A stretch of DNA of 62,521 nt from an uncultured Bacteroidales bacterium (GTDB taxonomy: Bacteria; Bacteroidota; Bacteroidia; Bacteroidales; Paludibacteraceae), in assembly GCA_903901975.1 (NCBI GenBank), contig CAIUTB010000094.1, positions 1 to 62,521 of the forward strand, given 5' to 3'. Below the pieces are notes generated by a model that did no database searches, was not told the DNA's origin, and worked only from the letters and a program-made list of their open reading frames with translations. Positions 54,601 to 62,505 of the stretch are shown here, in pieces. The translations under genes and the position numbers were made by a program. The stretch's first letter is position 1, and the number at the start of each line of letters is the position of its first letter.

Positions 54601-54676
54601 TGAAGCAATAAAATCAGAAAAAGACAGGGCGAATCTAATGGAATCGGTATTGACTTTTTTGAATACAGAAAAGTAG
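51629..54676 (+). CDS. large secreted golvesin-domain protein (xanthan-lyase-like annotation), amidase-like
   Basis: 1015 aa. Signal peptide (MRRILYILSVLVLFLSETAQTASG). An N-terminal region contains IALWQSHGWYYSQKRAHWEWQRPREF and YVLPYLVPMLEKAGANVLLPRERD, the layout of an Amidase_3-like zinc hydrolase start, with DLAMAIHSDAG and MLLELLSHQNFADMRYGLD later as likely active-site parts. A golvesin-type beta domain lies between (about 275-365, AEWFPNIPESGKYAVYISYKT). An Fn3-like domain follows (about 625-705). I chose ATG 51629 because it starts the signal peptide. The family is often named xanthan lyase by transfer; a wall-amidase role fits the motifs better. Confidence 0.75.
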   Translation: MRRILYILSVLVLFLSETAQTASGQKNLENQISDSLTAIANSYTTVGRITLVGFTAKNNTLTVTASDKFSYMPFRPDNVKRIYNAISVAGTKKYSGYSIVCLVENHRIEDLIPNFYKTENVDESRQFSVALLSHPLVVNSSRPYDITCGLQNRHIALWQSHGWYYSQKRAHWEWQRPREFTTVEDLYTQSYVLPYLVPMLEKAGANVLLPRERDTQLNEVIVDNDSKDNNSRYREQNEWKKWSKGDFCGFANSKKSYLQGENPFNFGSYREITSISNSDEISRAEWFPNIPESGKYAVYISYKTLPNSTTDARYTVIHKSIKTEFSVNQTMNGGTWLYLGHFQFDKGRNNQNKVVLTNLSSEEEKTITADAVKFGGGLGNIARSPYINDSISNPKQTDSIASNPITVKSTLLYQPEISQHPRYTEGSRYWLQWAGMPDSIYSRTKAQNDYSDDFQSRGFWVNYLVGGSSVSPGTKGLGVPIDLAMAIHSDAGMTLGDSIVGTLGICTVKNTLGNTVFTNGISRWASRDLVDIVQSQVVADIRKTFAPEWSRRGMWNKSYSESRVPEVPTMLLELLSHQNFADMRYGLDPRFRFTVSRAIYKGILRYLATANKTPYVVQPLAVEQFSCRFMDKNKLQLRWKAVTDSLEPTAQPDNYVLYTRVDDNDFNNGVAVSSNEIILTLQPGKIYSFKVTALNKGGESFPSETLSACRIANSKSEVLIINGFNRLSAPASFVIDSTYAGFLNDIDAGVPYLSDISFVGKQIDFRRNSSWKSDDAPGFGGSNANYETKVIAGNSFDYPFLHGKAIKVAGYSFVSCSEKAVLKGDISLNQYKSVDLILGKQKQTFVGNAKKAPDFKTFPLALQQTIETYCQQGGNLMLSGAYIGSDGCESINALPADRLFLENVLKFKFQTSHASVGGGISVLNSPVKAFRKMDFSYYDQANSDAYFVESPDAIEPVGDQSFSICRYSENNRSAAVAYSGLYRVCSFGFPFEAIKSEKDRANLMESVLTFLNTEK

Positions 54677-54758
54677 TTTTTTTTTACACAAATAGTCAGG
54701 CTGATTTTTTCATTTCCCTGTGACTTTGTGTTTAACTCTTAAAATATGATAGTATAAT

Positions 54759-55838
54759 ATGGAATCAAACAGAATAATTATCGGTATAACGCACGGCGAT
54801 ATCAATGGTATTGGATACGAAGTCATTCTCAAAACCCTGGTTGAACCCCGGATACTGGAATCATTTATACCCGTTATTTATGGTTCGCCCAAAGTAGCGG
54901 CATTTTATCGCAAGCATTTCGATATACAGGGATTGAATCTGAATATTGTCAATTCAATTGAGGAAATCAATCATAAACGGGTGAATATTATCAATTGTGC
55001 CGACGATGAAATTAAAGTGGAGTTGGGCACTTCAACCCAGGAAGCCGGCAAAGCCTCATTGGCTGCCCTTGAACGTGCCACCGACGACCTGAAAAAAGGA
55101 GCATTACAGGCTTTGGTAACAGCACCTATCAACAAAAAGAATATACAGTCAGCCGATTTTAATTTCCCCGGACATACCGAATACCTGGAGAAAAAGTTTG
55201 GGACAAACTCCCCTGCTTTGATGATGCTGGTAAACGATGTGATGCGCGTGGCAGTAGTAACAGGCCATATTCCGTTGGATAAAGTGTCGAAAGAACTGAC
55301 TGAAAAACTGATTGTTGAAAAACTGATCGTTTTAAATAATTCCTTGAAAAAAGATTTTCGCATTATTCGTCCTCGTATTGCCGTGTTAGGACTGAATCCC
55401 CATTCGGGCGATAATGGCGTAATCGGAAACGAAGAACAAACTGTGATAATTCCGGCCATGAAACAAGCCGAAGCCAAAGGGATAATAACCGTAGGTCCCT
55501 ATCCGGCTGATGGTTTTTTCGGTTCGGGAAATGTGGTTAAGTTTGATGCCGTGCTCGCCATGTATCACGACCAGGGTCTAATTCCCTTTAAAACCATTTC
55601 GATGGATTCAGGAGTGAATTACACCGCCGGTCTGTCGGTTATCCGCACTTCACCCGATCACGGAACAGCCTACGACATTGCCGGACAAAATATTGCTTCC
55701 GAAGAATCTTTCCGTCAGGCTATGTACCTGGCCTACGATATCTATCAAAGCCGGAATTGGATAGAAGAAATTAGTGTCAATCCCCTGATAATCGAACAAC
55801 GCTCTGAACGCCGTGAACGTGGATCAAGAGTGGAATAG
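54759..55838 (+). CDS. pdxA: 4-hydroxythreonine-4-phosphate dehydrogenase
   Basis: 359 aa. It acts in the DXP-dependent pyridoxal 5'-phosphate pathway. GITHGDINGIGYEVI (residues 9-23), TAPINKKNIQSADFNFPGHTEYLE (metal His), GLNPHSGDNGVIGNEE (metal His) and AMYHDQGLIPFKT (metal His) are intact, with the C-terminal TSPDHGTAYDIAG. It follows the golvesin-like gene by 82 bp. Confidence 0.95.
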   Translation: MESNRIIIGITHGDINGIGYEVILKTLVEPRILESFIPVIYGSPKVAAFYRKHFDIQGLNLNIVNSIEEINHKRVNIINCADDEIKVELGTSTQEAGKASLAALERATDDLKKGALQALVTAPINKKNIQSADFNFPGHTEYLEKKFGTNSPALMMLVNDVMRVAVVTGHIPLDKVSKELTEKLIVEKLIVLNNSLKKDFRIIRPRIAVLGLNPHSGDNGVIGNEEQTVIIPAMKQAEAKGIITVGPYPADGFFGSGNVVKFDAVLAMYHDQGLIPFKTISMDSGVNYTAGLSVIRTSPDHGTAYDIAGQNIASEESFRQAMYLAYDIYQSRNWIEEISVNPLIIEQRSERRERGSRVE

Positions 55839-55848
55839 TTTATAACGG

Positions 55849-55877
55849 CCCCCTAAATCCCCCTAAAGGGGGACTTT
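55849..55877. repeat. single C-rich repeat arm
   Basis: CCCCCTAAATCCCCCTAAAG continuing GGGGACTTTT: same family as 41957-41982 but with a CTAAAG core palindrome and no partner arm nearby. It lies 11 bp after pdxA and could act as its terminator. The rest of 55878-56120 is AT-rich and shows no gene. Confidence 0.75.
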
Positions 55878-56103
55878 TGGATAGTGCGACCATTGGATTT
55901 AGTAAAAAATAGAACTAACAAAAGATAATTGCGTTTAGTTGCATTAATAAAAACACTTTGTTAGTTAGGATTTTATAGTAGACAAAATAGATTACATTTT
56001 ATATCTCAAGAAAATCAATCCGGTGCCGTTGGTATCGGATTTTTTAGTAATTTAGAAACTCAAAAAGAATAACTTTATAAACTATAAACTCTTCACTTTT
56101 TTG

Positions 56104-56129
56104 TATATTTCCCGAAATTCGTATCTTTG
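56104..56129 (+). promoter_or_regulatory. promoter giving a leaderless or near-leaderless mRNA
   Basis: TATCTTTG (56122-56129) with TTG at 56101-56103 as an approximate -33 element 18 nt upstream. The ATG is at 56134, only 4 nt after the -7 element, which is about where transcription should start. Confidence 0.6.
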
Positions 56130-56133
56130 CAAC

Positions 56134-57744
56134 ATGTCAAAATTTCTGCTACATTGTTGGGTTATTCTGTTATTCATTTCGGCAATGAGTGCGTGCTCAC
56201 TGGTGCCTAACGAGCTGACCACCGCCGAGCAATTAATGGAGACCGCTCCCGACTCAGCCCTGCATATACTCCAACACCTTGCCCCGGCCAACTACAAATC
56301 CGACAAAAACCGGGCATTGTATGGGCTGCTGATGATACAGGCATTAGACCGAAAACACCTGCCGCTAAAACCCGATTCACTGCTTGATTTTACAATTGAT
56401 TACTACCAAAACAACAAGGATCCTGACATACTGGCAACTTCTTATTTGTTTAAGGGCCGTGCATTCAAATATGCCTCACAATATGAAAAAGCAATGACAT
56501 TCTACCTGAAAGCATTGGATGAAGCCAATGAATCAGACAATGATTTATTGTTGGGACGAATAAATCTGGATATGGGAGATATCAATAACATACAGGGTGA
56601 TTATAAAGTAGCCCGGGAAAAATATCAAAGTGCGTACAACTGCTTCAAAAAAGCAAAATTTCAGCCCCAGGCATTTTACTCTCTTTTGAATATTGCCAGA
56701 ACATACCACGATGCAAAGGATTATAAAACTGCTCAGAATTATTTTAAAAAAATTATTCCACAAGCTCACGATTCATTACAGCAAGGAGCCTTACTTCAGG
56801 AAATAGGATTGAATTTTTATGATTCAAAGCAAATAGATTCAGCACTGATTTATTTTCGCAGAATAATATCTTTTCCATATCAGGGAAATAACCGGGCTTT
56901 GAGATTCTATTATATTTCAGATCTTTTTCTTGATTTGGGGCAGTATGATTCGGCTTACGTATTTGCATTAAAGTCTTTCGAAAATAAACCGGAAATTAGA
57001 ACTCAACGCGATTGCTATCGAATACTCACTAACTCAGAATTTAAAAGAGGGCATCTTCGGGAAATGTCAATGTATATGAATAAATACGTCAATTTGAGTG
57101 ACTCAATCCGAAAGATCGATGCTCAGATAAAAGGCAGTTATATGGAAACCACTCATGTTGCCAAAAAGGAAGCTGCTAAAAATAAATACATAGCCTGGTA
57201 TCTGGGAGCATTAACCTTACTGATACTGCTTTCCGCTTATTTTCTGTACCGCTTTATCACCCGACGAAGCCGGGAAGAAAAACAACAATTGCAGCAAACA
57301 CACAGGGGTGAGAAAGTGAATATTCATAAAAAAGTGATTGAAGATAAGCGGGCTGTATTGCAGCAACAGATAGAAGACCGCAAAAAACAAATGCTGACCG
57401 AATTTAAAAATGCCGGTTCGGAGGAGCGCGAAAAGCAACTCCGGAATATCTTTATAGAACTACTGTACTATGATGAACAGGATTTATTTTACAACGAAAT
57501 GGATAAATTCCTGAACGGATTAGTTAGCAAACTAAAGAACAGATACAGTACGCTTACCGAAAAAGAACTGATGTTGTGTTGTTATTTGTTGCTTCATATT
57601 CCTACTTACGATATGCTTATTCTATTTGGATATAAGAGCGACGACAGTCTGAAAAGTCTGAAAAGAAGACTTACCAAAAAAATCAATATTGAAAATGCTA
57701 GCCTTCTCGAAGATTTTTTACTGAGTATATTTTCAGAAAACTAA
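56134..57744 (+). CDS. TPR-transmembrane-HTH regulator (lipoprotein signal)
   Basis: 536 aa. The N-terminal lipobox-like signal FISAMSACS puts a Cys near residue 21. TPR repeats follow (about 40-330, e.g. ALDEANESDNDLLLGRINLDMGDINNIQGDYKVA). One membrane helix (about 355-377, YLGALTLLILLSAYFLYRFI), then a charged coiled coil (about 385-430) and a C-terminal domain with LTEKELMLCCYLLLHIPTYDMLILFGYKSDDSLKSLKRRLTKKI, shaped like the LuxR/GerE helix-turn-helix. The layout suggests a membrane-tethered transcription regulator sensing through TPRs. ATG 56134 fits the signal; an upstream frame would pass through the promoter. Confidence 0.8.
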   Translation: MSKFLLHCWVILLFISAMSACSLVPNELTTAEQLMETAPDSALHILQHLAPANYKSDKNRALYGLLMIQALDRKHLPLKPDSLLDFTIDYYQNNKDPDILATSYLFKGRAFKYASQYEKAMTFYLKALDEANESDNDLLLGRINLDMGDINNIQGDYKVAREKYQSAYNCFKKAKFQPQAFYSLLNIARTYHDAKDYKTAQNYFKKIIPQAHDSLQQGALLQEIGLNFYDSKQIDSALIYFRRIISFPYQGNNRALRFYYISDLFLDLGQYDSAYVFALKSFENKPEIRTQRDCYRILTNSEFKRGHLREMSMYMNKYVNLSDSIRKIDAQIKGSYMETTHVAKKEAAKNKYIAWYLGALTLLILLSAYFLYRFITRRSREEKQQLQQTHRGEKVNIHKKVIEDKRAVLQQQIEDRKKQMLTEFKNAGSEEREKQLRNIFIELLYYDEQDLFYNEMDKFLNGLVSKLKNRYSTLTEKELMLCCYLLLHIPTYDMLILFGYKSDDSLKSLKRRLTKKINIENASLLEDFLLSIFSEN

Positions 57745-57784
57745 TCTCATTTACTTCCTGCTTTAAATCATTTTTTCTCATTTA

Positions 57785-57819
57785 CCCGTTTTCGCATTGC
57801 CCGAAAACGGGCTTTTTTT
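57785..57819 (+). terminator. terminator of the TPR-HTH regulator
   Basis: CCCGTTTTCG (57785-57794) pairs with CGAAAACGGG (57802-57811), then C and seven T. The remaining 290 bp to 58110 holds no gene I can support; no TAnnTTTG promoter stands out. Confidence 0.9.
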
Positions 57820-58110
57820 AACCTCTTTCAGGGCTAAACCAGAGCTTGCACACCAATTCCATTTTTAAGTTCTATAACTTTCTGATTTTCAGTATAGCAA
57901 AAACTTAGTTTGCACACCTCAGCACTCCCTGAAAATTTGGACTTTCCCTTTAAACTTTCCTAATTTAGCAACACGATCGATCAGAATTTTTTATCAAAAC
58001 CCAAAAATTATCAACCAACGTGCCTATGAAATGAATTTAAGAATCGGAAGTGGTTCATGAACATGAATGATGATTAGCTGAATTTCATACGGCATAATTA
58101 ATTTATAATT

Positions 58111-58515
58111 ATGTTAAGTATAAAAATTTCGAAATCATGGATTTTCAGAATCTGCCTTGTTGCAGGTTTAGTTCTCTCTGCTCAGTTTAGTTTTGCGGTT
58201 GACCCGATACCGCTTCCAATACCAAAAGATGGTACTCCAAAAGATCCTCCGACACAAACAAATGGTATGACTCAGGAGCCTACGGCTTCGGCAACCATCA
58301 GTGATACGGAACTGGATGTGTACTTCGAGTATGGAGTAGGTAATGCCAGCATTACGGTGTATGATGCCTACAACAATGTAGTGGATGAGGAAGTAGAGGA
58401 TACGAATTCAAGCTCCGCAGTAAGTATCGGAGTGAGTAACCGGGCAACCGGCGACTATATGATTACCGTAACTTACGGAACGACAACCCAGAGGGGATAT
58501 TTCAGTATTGAATAA
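58111..58515 (+). CDS. DUF3244 secreted protein
   Basis: 134 aa. The signal peptide is about residues 1-29 (FRICLVAGLVLSAQFSFA). A Pro/Thr-rich linker follows (about 30-57), then an immunoglobulin-like beta domain (ATISDTELDVYFEYGVGNASITVYDAYNNVV ... TGDYMITVTYGTTTQRGYFSIE) matching DUF3244, a Bacteroidales family often encoded next to TPR regulators. Function unknown. It lies downstream of the TPR-HTH gene, which suggests a regulator-target relation. Confidence 0.8.
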   Translation: MLSIKISKSWIFRICLVAGLVLSAQFSFAVDPIPLPIPKDGTPKDPPTQTNGMTQEPTASATISDTELDVYFEYGVGNASITVYDAYNNVVDEEVEDTNSSSAVSIGVSNRATGDYMITVTYGTTTQRGYFSIE

Positions 58516-58525
58516 AAAAAAAATC

Positions 58526-58617
58526 GAAAAGCAGTGCAACCGACGGGTTGTTTGATAGAGCTAATGAACATAGCCCGATGTATAACCTAATCTATTCCAA
58601 AGGTTGTGCTGCTTTTC
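58526..58617. other. long-range hairpin after the DUF3244 gene
   Basis: GAAAAGCAGTGCAACC (58526-58541) pairs with GGTTGTGCTGCTTTTC (58602-58617), 14 of 16 positions complementary, with a 60-nt loop. The A-run 58513-58523 lies before it, so it would look like a terminator only for minus-strand transcription, yet no minus gene ends here. It may be a structured element in the plus-strand transcript. Confidence 0.55.
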
Positions 58618-58696
58618 AAAACTAAAACAAAAATCTTATTTTTTTAATCAAGTGTATTTAAACAAACTTTTCAAACAAATTAAAATTTTTACAATT

Positions 58697-59740
58697 ATGA
58701 AAAAGCTATTCATCATTCTTTCGGTTGGATTATTTATTTTCCAATCCAATGCACAATTGAGAGTAAACACTGACGGTTCTTTAAGTACCGGCTATACGGG
58801 CTATGGCGATTTAAATATGGGCAGTAATGGCTATACAAGCAATGGAACAGTATGGGGTAAATGGGCTTTTGAGATTTGGGGCGAAAATCTAAATATATGG
58901 AAGCCCTGGCCAAGTCAGAATAATGGTGAAGTAAACTATTATATGTTTCTCACGCCATCGGGTGCAATAGGAGTTGGAAAAGTTCCTACCCATCTAGCCG
59001 AAATATGCCTCGATGTAAATGGAATAGTGTATTCGTACGGGAGTGCTTTAACCTCCGATGAACGACTAAAAACAGATATCAAACCCCTTACTGACAAACT
59101 GGATAAATTGTATCAACTAAATGGAAAATCGTATAAGAAACATGCTTTGGAAGATGAAGTAGCACTGCCCGATATCAAAGATGATAAAGGCAATGAAATT
59201 AAGAAATACGAGAAATCGAAGAATAAAAAAACACATGAAACTGCGGAATTTGGTTTTTTAGCACAAGAACTAATGACTGTTTACCCCGAATTGGTTACGA
59301 AAGACACCTTAGGGTATTATGTCAATTATATTGGACTAATTCCAGTATTAGTGGAAGCACTGAAAGATCAAAAAGCACAAATTAGTGCATTGACTGATTT
59401 AGTAACTAAAACAAACTCAGCACCTAAAAAAGCAGGGGCAATAATAACCACCGGATTAACTGAAACCGATGCTTTAACCTATCCGGTATTGGATCAAAAC
59501 ACGCCAAACCCTTTTAATCAATCTACAACCATAGGTTTTTATTTACCAACAACCACTGGTACGGCTGCAATTTATGTGTACGATATGAATGGGGTTCAAC
59601 TCAGAAGTTATAATATTACCGAAAGAGGTAAGAAAAATATTATCATAAATGGTTCGGAATTTAGTGCCGGTATGTATCTTTATGCTTTGATAGCCGATGG
59701 CAAAGTCATCGACACAAAACGAATGATATTAACTAAATAA
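58697..59740 (+). CDS. peptidase S74 (tail-fibre chaperone) domain protein with T9SS sorting domain
   Basis: 347 aa. Signal peptide (MKKLFIILSVGLFIFQSNA). A repeat-like N-domain (TGYTGYGDLNMGSNGYTS) is followed by the S74 intramolecular chaperone (about 118-245): ALTSDERLKTDIKPLTDKLDKLYQLNGKSY and ETAEFGFLAQELMTVYPELV. The Ser/Lys of SDERLK are the residues used for self-cleavage in phage endosialidases. Then a coiled coil (KDQKAQISALTDLV) and a C-terminal T9SS type A domain (LDQNTPNPFNQSTTIGFYLP ... GMYLYALI). I chose ATG 58697. Likely a trimeric surface or secreted fibre. Confidence 0.78.
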   Translation: MKKLFIILSVGLFIFQSNAQLRVNTDGSLSTGYTGYGDLNMGSNGYTSNGTVWGKWAFEIWGENLNIWKPWPSQNNGEVNYYMFLTPSGAIGVGKVPTHLAEICLDVNGIVYSYGSALTSDERLKTDIKPLTDKLDKLYQLNGKSYKKHALEDEVALPDIKDDKGNEIKKYEKSKNKKTHETAEFGFLAQELMTVYPELVTKDTLGYYVNYIGLIPVLVEALKDQKAQISALTDLVTKTNSAPKKAGAIITTGLTETDALTYPVLDQNTPNPFNQSTTIGFYLPTTTGTAAIYVYDMNGVQLRSYNITERGKKNIIINGSEFSAGMYLYALIADGKVIDTKRMILTK

Positions 59741-59749
59741 TTCAATGTT

Positions 59750-60625
59750 ATGAAAACTAAATTATTTACTGTAATACTCTTACAGTGTTTTTGTCTATTA
59801 ATCTTTTCGCAACAATTTTCCACGAAATTGTATCTGACTGATAAAAATGGACAGAAAGATACACTTGAAGTGGGATATGACCCCAATGCAACTAACGAAG
59901 TGGATGCAGCTTTTGGAGAGATCAATTATTCATCCCCAATCAATTCAGATAAATTTCAAGCATTTATAATTGGTCAGTGTTGGTTGTGTAATAATTTTTT
60001 GCAAAATCCTTATTATTTAAGAAAGCAAATTATGAAACCTTCTTCTTATTATATTTCTGAAGGAGCAATACCAATTGTATTTCCATACGAATCTTTGCCG
60101 GTTACAATAAGCTGGGATAAATCAGTATTTGTCAATGTTGACAGGGATTGTAGTATTGTTACCGATTGGCAACCAAGTAGATGGTTTGATGTAAGTGGTG
60201 ATTGGGGTATTACATTAGCACATATGAATGTTGATTCTTCAATACAGTTTTCGGAAGTTAACTCTTCAACAGTATTAGAAACCATGAAAGCATCCGGATT
60301 TAACTATACAAATAATGGAACTCAATATCCATTACGAACAATTTATATGGCATTTAGTAATAGAAATATTAATGCAATTGGTGAAATTAAGTCAGATAAC
60401 CAAATTCAAATCTATCCGGGTATGGTAAAGAATCAATTGAAAATAAAGAACACAAGTTCTCAATTTATCAAAACAATTAGGATACAATCATTGGATGGAA
60501 AATTTATAAGAATTCTTAATGGTTCTGACAAAGAAATTGATTGTAGTAACTATATTAAGGGAGTTTATTTCATCGATTTTGAATTTGATAATAATATAGT
60601 TCATAAAAAATTTATAAAAGAATAA
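59750..60625 (+). CDS. secreted protein with T9SS sorting domain
   Basis: 291 aa. Signal peptide (about 1-20, LFTVILLQCFCLLIFS). The middle region has beta-strand patterns with no named family. The C-terminal 80 residues (NQIQIYPGMVKNQLKIKNTSSQFIKTIRIQSLDGKFI ... YIKGVYFIDFEF) are a type A T9SS sorting domain. It lies 9 bp after the S74 protein gene and 2 bp before the metalloprotease gene: one operon. Function unknown. Confidence 0.7.
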   Translation: MKTKLFTVILLQCFCLLIFSQQFSTKLYLTDKNGQKDTLEVGYDPNATNEVDAAFGEINYSSPINSDKFQAFIIGQCWLCNNFLQNPYYLRKQIMKPSSYYISEGAIPIVFPYESLPVTISWDKSVFVNVDRDCSIVTDWQPSRWFDVSGDWGITLAHMNVDSSIQFSEVNSSTVLETMKASGFNYTNNGTQYPLRTIYMAFSNRNINAIGEIKSDNQIQIYPGMVKNQLKIKNTSSQFIKTIRIQSLDGKFIRILNGSDKEIDCSNYIKGVYFIDFEFDNNIVHKKFIKE

Positions 60626-60627
60626 AT

Positions 60628-62382
60628 ATGAAAAATACAAAGACATTTCATGTGATTTTATTTTGTTTGTTGTCATTCTTTTTAAATGCACAACAAGTGC
60701 CTAATGACTTAATTCCTGAGTTCATAGATTATAATGTTTGCTCAAGCAGCACCAGTTCTTCTATACAACAAGTGATATCTTCTGGAAATTGCACAAGTAT
60801 TTCAAACGATGGACATCCTTATGATTCAAAATTTATTCCATCATCCACTCAACCTATTTTATACGTTAGAACTAACTTTATTTTTTTACAAAGAGCGGAT
60901 GGTACAGGAAATTTTCAAGAAAATAATTCTGAACATCAATCATTGTTAAATGATTTTATTACTAAAATGAATTACACATATTCAAATATGTCAAATCCAA
61001 ATGCACAATCTTGTTATACAGGATCGGATTTTGTCCCAGATGCTAGAATTCAATTTATAGTGAATAAAATCTACATGAAAGATAATTATGGATGGAATAA
61101 CAGACATGACAACAGAGGTAGAACTATGTGTCCTGAATATTCAGACTGGTATTTAAATTATTTGGACAATCAAATTGTTGCAAACCCAAATATTCCGAGA
61201 GGAATTAATATATATTTTACTGAAGATTCAATCAATTACAGAAATCTTATAGAAGTCCAAGATTCTTTAAATTACTATGGTGCTCCTTATGCATGCTCTC
61301 AATTCCCATCTTATTATGATTATAATAGAACATCTAAAATTCATATGCCGGATGTTTATTCAAAATATTGGTTTATGAAGAATATAATTCCCACAAGGAA
61401 TAATCAACCATGGGATCCAGTTGTTAGATTTTGGGAAACAGATGGGGTGGGTAGTACTTTAGCTCATGAAATTGGGCATTCACTTTGGTTAGGTCATGAA
61501 TCGCCTTATTATGGATATGCTACATGTTTTTATACCATAATGAATCCAGCAGGAGCTGCACCACATAATTATCTACCTCCGTCTGAAATAGGTCGTATTT
61601 ATGCAGCTTTATCTCTAACAAACTTACGCACTTTCGTTCCTAACGACACTTATTTAGGGTGCAAAGATATTAGTACAGTTGAGGTTTGGAATAATATGAG
61701 ACTATACCAAAGCCTTAATATAACTTCAACAGGTCAAATGACTTTTCCATGCAATATCACTATGCCTTATCAAGCTAACATACAAGTTTCAGGACTACTA
61801 ACTATTGATAATTCTAATATAAACTCGATCCAAAACGACTGGGGCGGCATAACTGTCAAATCCGGAGGTTTATTGGTTTTGAATGGAACTTCAATTTCAG
61901 ATTACAATATTACCGTGGAAGCTGGTGGAAGTCTTATTATCAAAGGTTCTTTAGTAATGTCGGGGAATCATGCGATAAACGTACAAAGTGGGGGTTATCT
62001 ATGTGTTGAAACAGGAACTACCGTGCAGCTAACCGACTACAACAGTGTGATAAAAATTGGAGAAGGCTCATTGAATGGTGTAAATCCGGCTCTTTCTGTT
62101 TCTTCAAGTTGTATTTCAAATCCATCGGCTATTATACCAGCCGGCAACGGTGCAATTGCTGATTTCAATCAGGATGTATATATTCAAAACCTAACCATCA
62201 GTGCAAGCCGATATATTGGAGGAAAAAATATTTATGTTGGTAATCATGTGGATACAAATCAAACATCTGGTGATGTACAGATTAATAACGGAGCCAATGT
62301 GATTTTTGATTGCAAAACTACCATTTTCGATACAGGCTTTGAATGTGCTCAAGGGAGTACCTTTGAAGTGAAGAATCATTAA
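60628..62382 (+). CDS. secreted zinc metalloprotease
   Basis: 584 aa. Signal peptide (about 1-21). The catalytic domain has THAEIGH-like STLAHEIGHSLWLGH (about 275-289): H-E-x-x-H-x5-H, the metzincin zinc motif but with Trp in place of the usual Gly, followed by a Met-turn-like TIMNPAG (about 308). That places it near the M43 or related Bacteroidota metalloproteases. A C-terminal beta-rich region (about 360-584) ends GANVIFDCKTTIFDTGFECAQGSTFEVKNH, a stack-like module, not a T9SS type A domain. Third gene of the S74/T9SS operon. Confidence 0.78.
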   Translation: MKNTKTFHVILFCLLSFFLNAQQVPNDLIPEFIDYNVCSSSTSSSIQQVISSGNCTSISNDGHPYDSKFIPSSTQPILYVRTNFIFLQRADGTGNFQENNSEHQSLLNDFITKMNYTYSNMSNPNAQSCYTGSDFVPDARIQFIVNKIYMKDNYGWNNRHDNRGRTMCPEYSDWYLNYLDNQIVANPNIPRGINIYFTEDSINYRNLIEVQDSLNYYGAPYACSQFPSYYDYNRTSKIHMPDVYSKYWFMKNIIPTRNNQPWDPVVRFWETDGVGSTLAHEIGHSLWLGHESPYYGYATCFYTIMNPAGAAPHNYLPPSEIGRIYAALSLTNLRTFVPNDTYLGCKDISTVEVWNNMRLYQSLNITSTGQMTFPCNITMPYQANIQVSGLLTIDNSNINSIQNDWGGITVKSGGLLVLNGTSISDYNITVEAGGSLIIKGSLVMSGNHAINVQSGGYLCVETGTTVQLTDYNSVIKIGEGSLNGVNPALSVSSSCISNPSAIIPAGNGAIADFNQDVYIQNLTISASRYIGGKNIYVGNHVDTNQTSGDVQINNGANVIFDCKTTIFDTGFECAQGSTFEVKNH

Positions 62383-62415
62383 CTCAGTTTGGCGTAGCGT
62401 AAAAAGGTTCATGTT

Positions 62416-62505
62416 CGGCATAGCGTCTTTCGCTATGTCGAAGCTAAAGGCAAGGCTCTGCCTTGCATATTGAAAAAGAATATGAAAAGCAGGAGCTTTT
62501 CTTTT
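62416..62505. repeat. three consecutive hairpins after the metalloprotease gene
   Basis: CGGCATAGCG/CGCTATGTCG (62416-62440), GCAAGGC-TCT-GCCTTGC (62450-62466), and GAAAAGC-AGGA-GCTTTTC followed by TTTT (62484-62505). The third looks like the operon's terminator; the first two resemble short REP-type palindromes. Confidence 0.75.
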
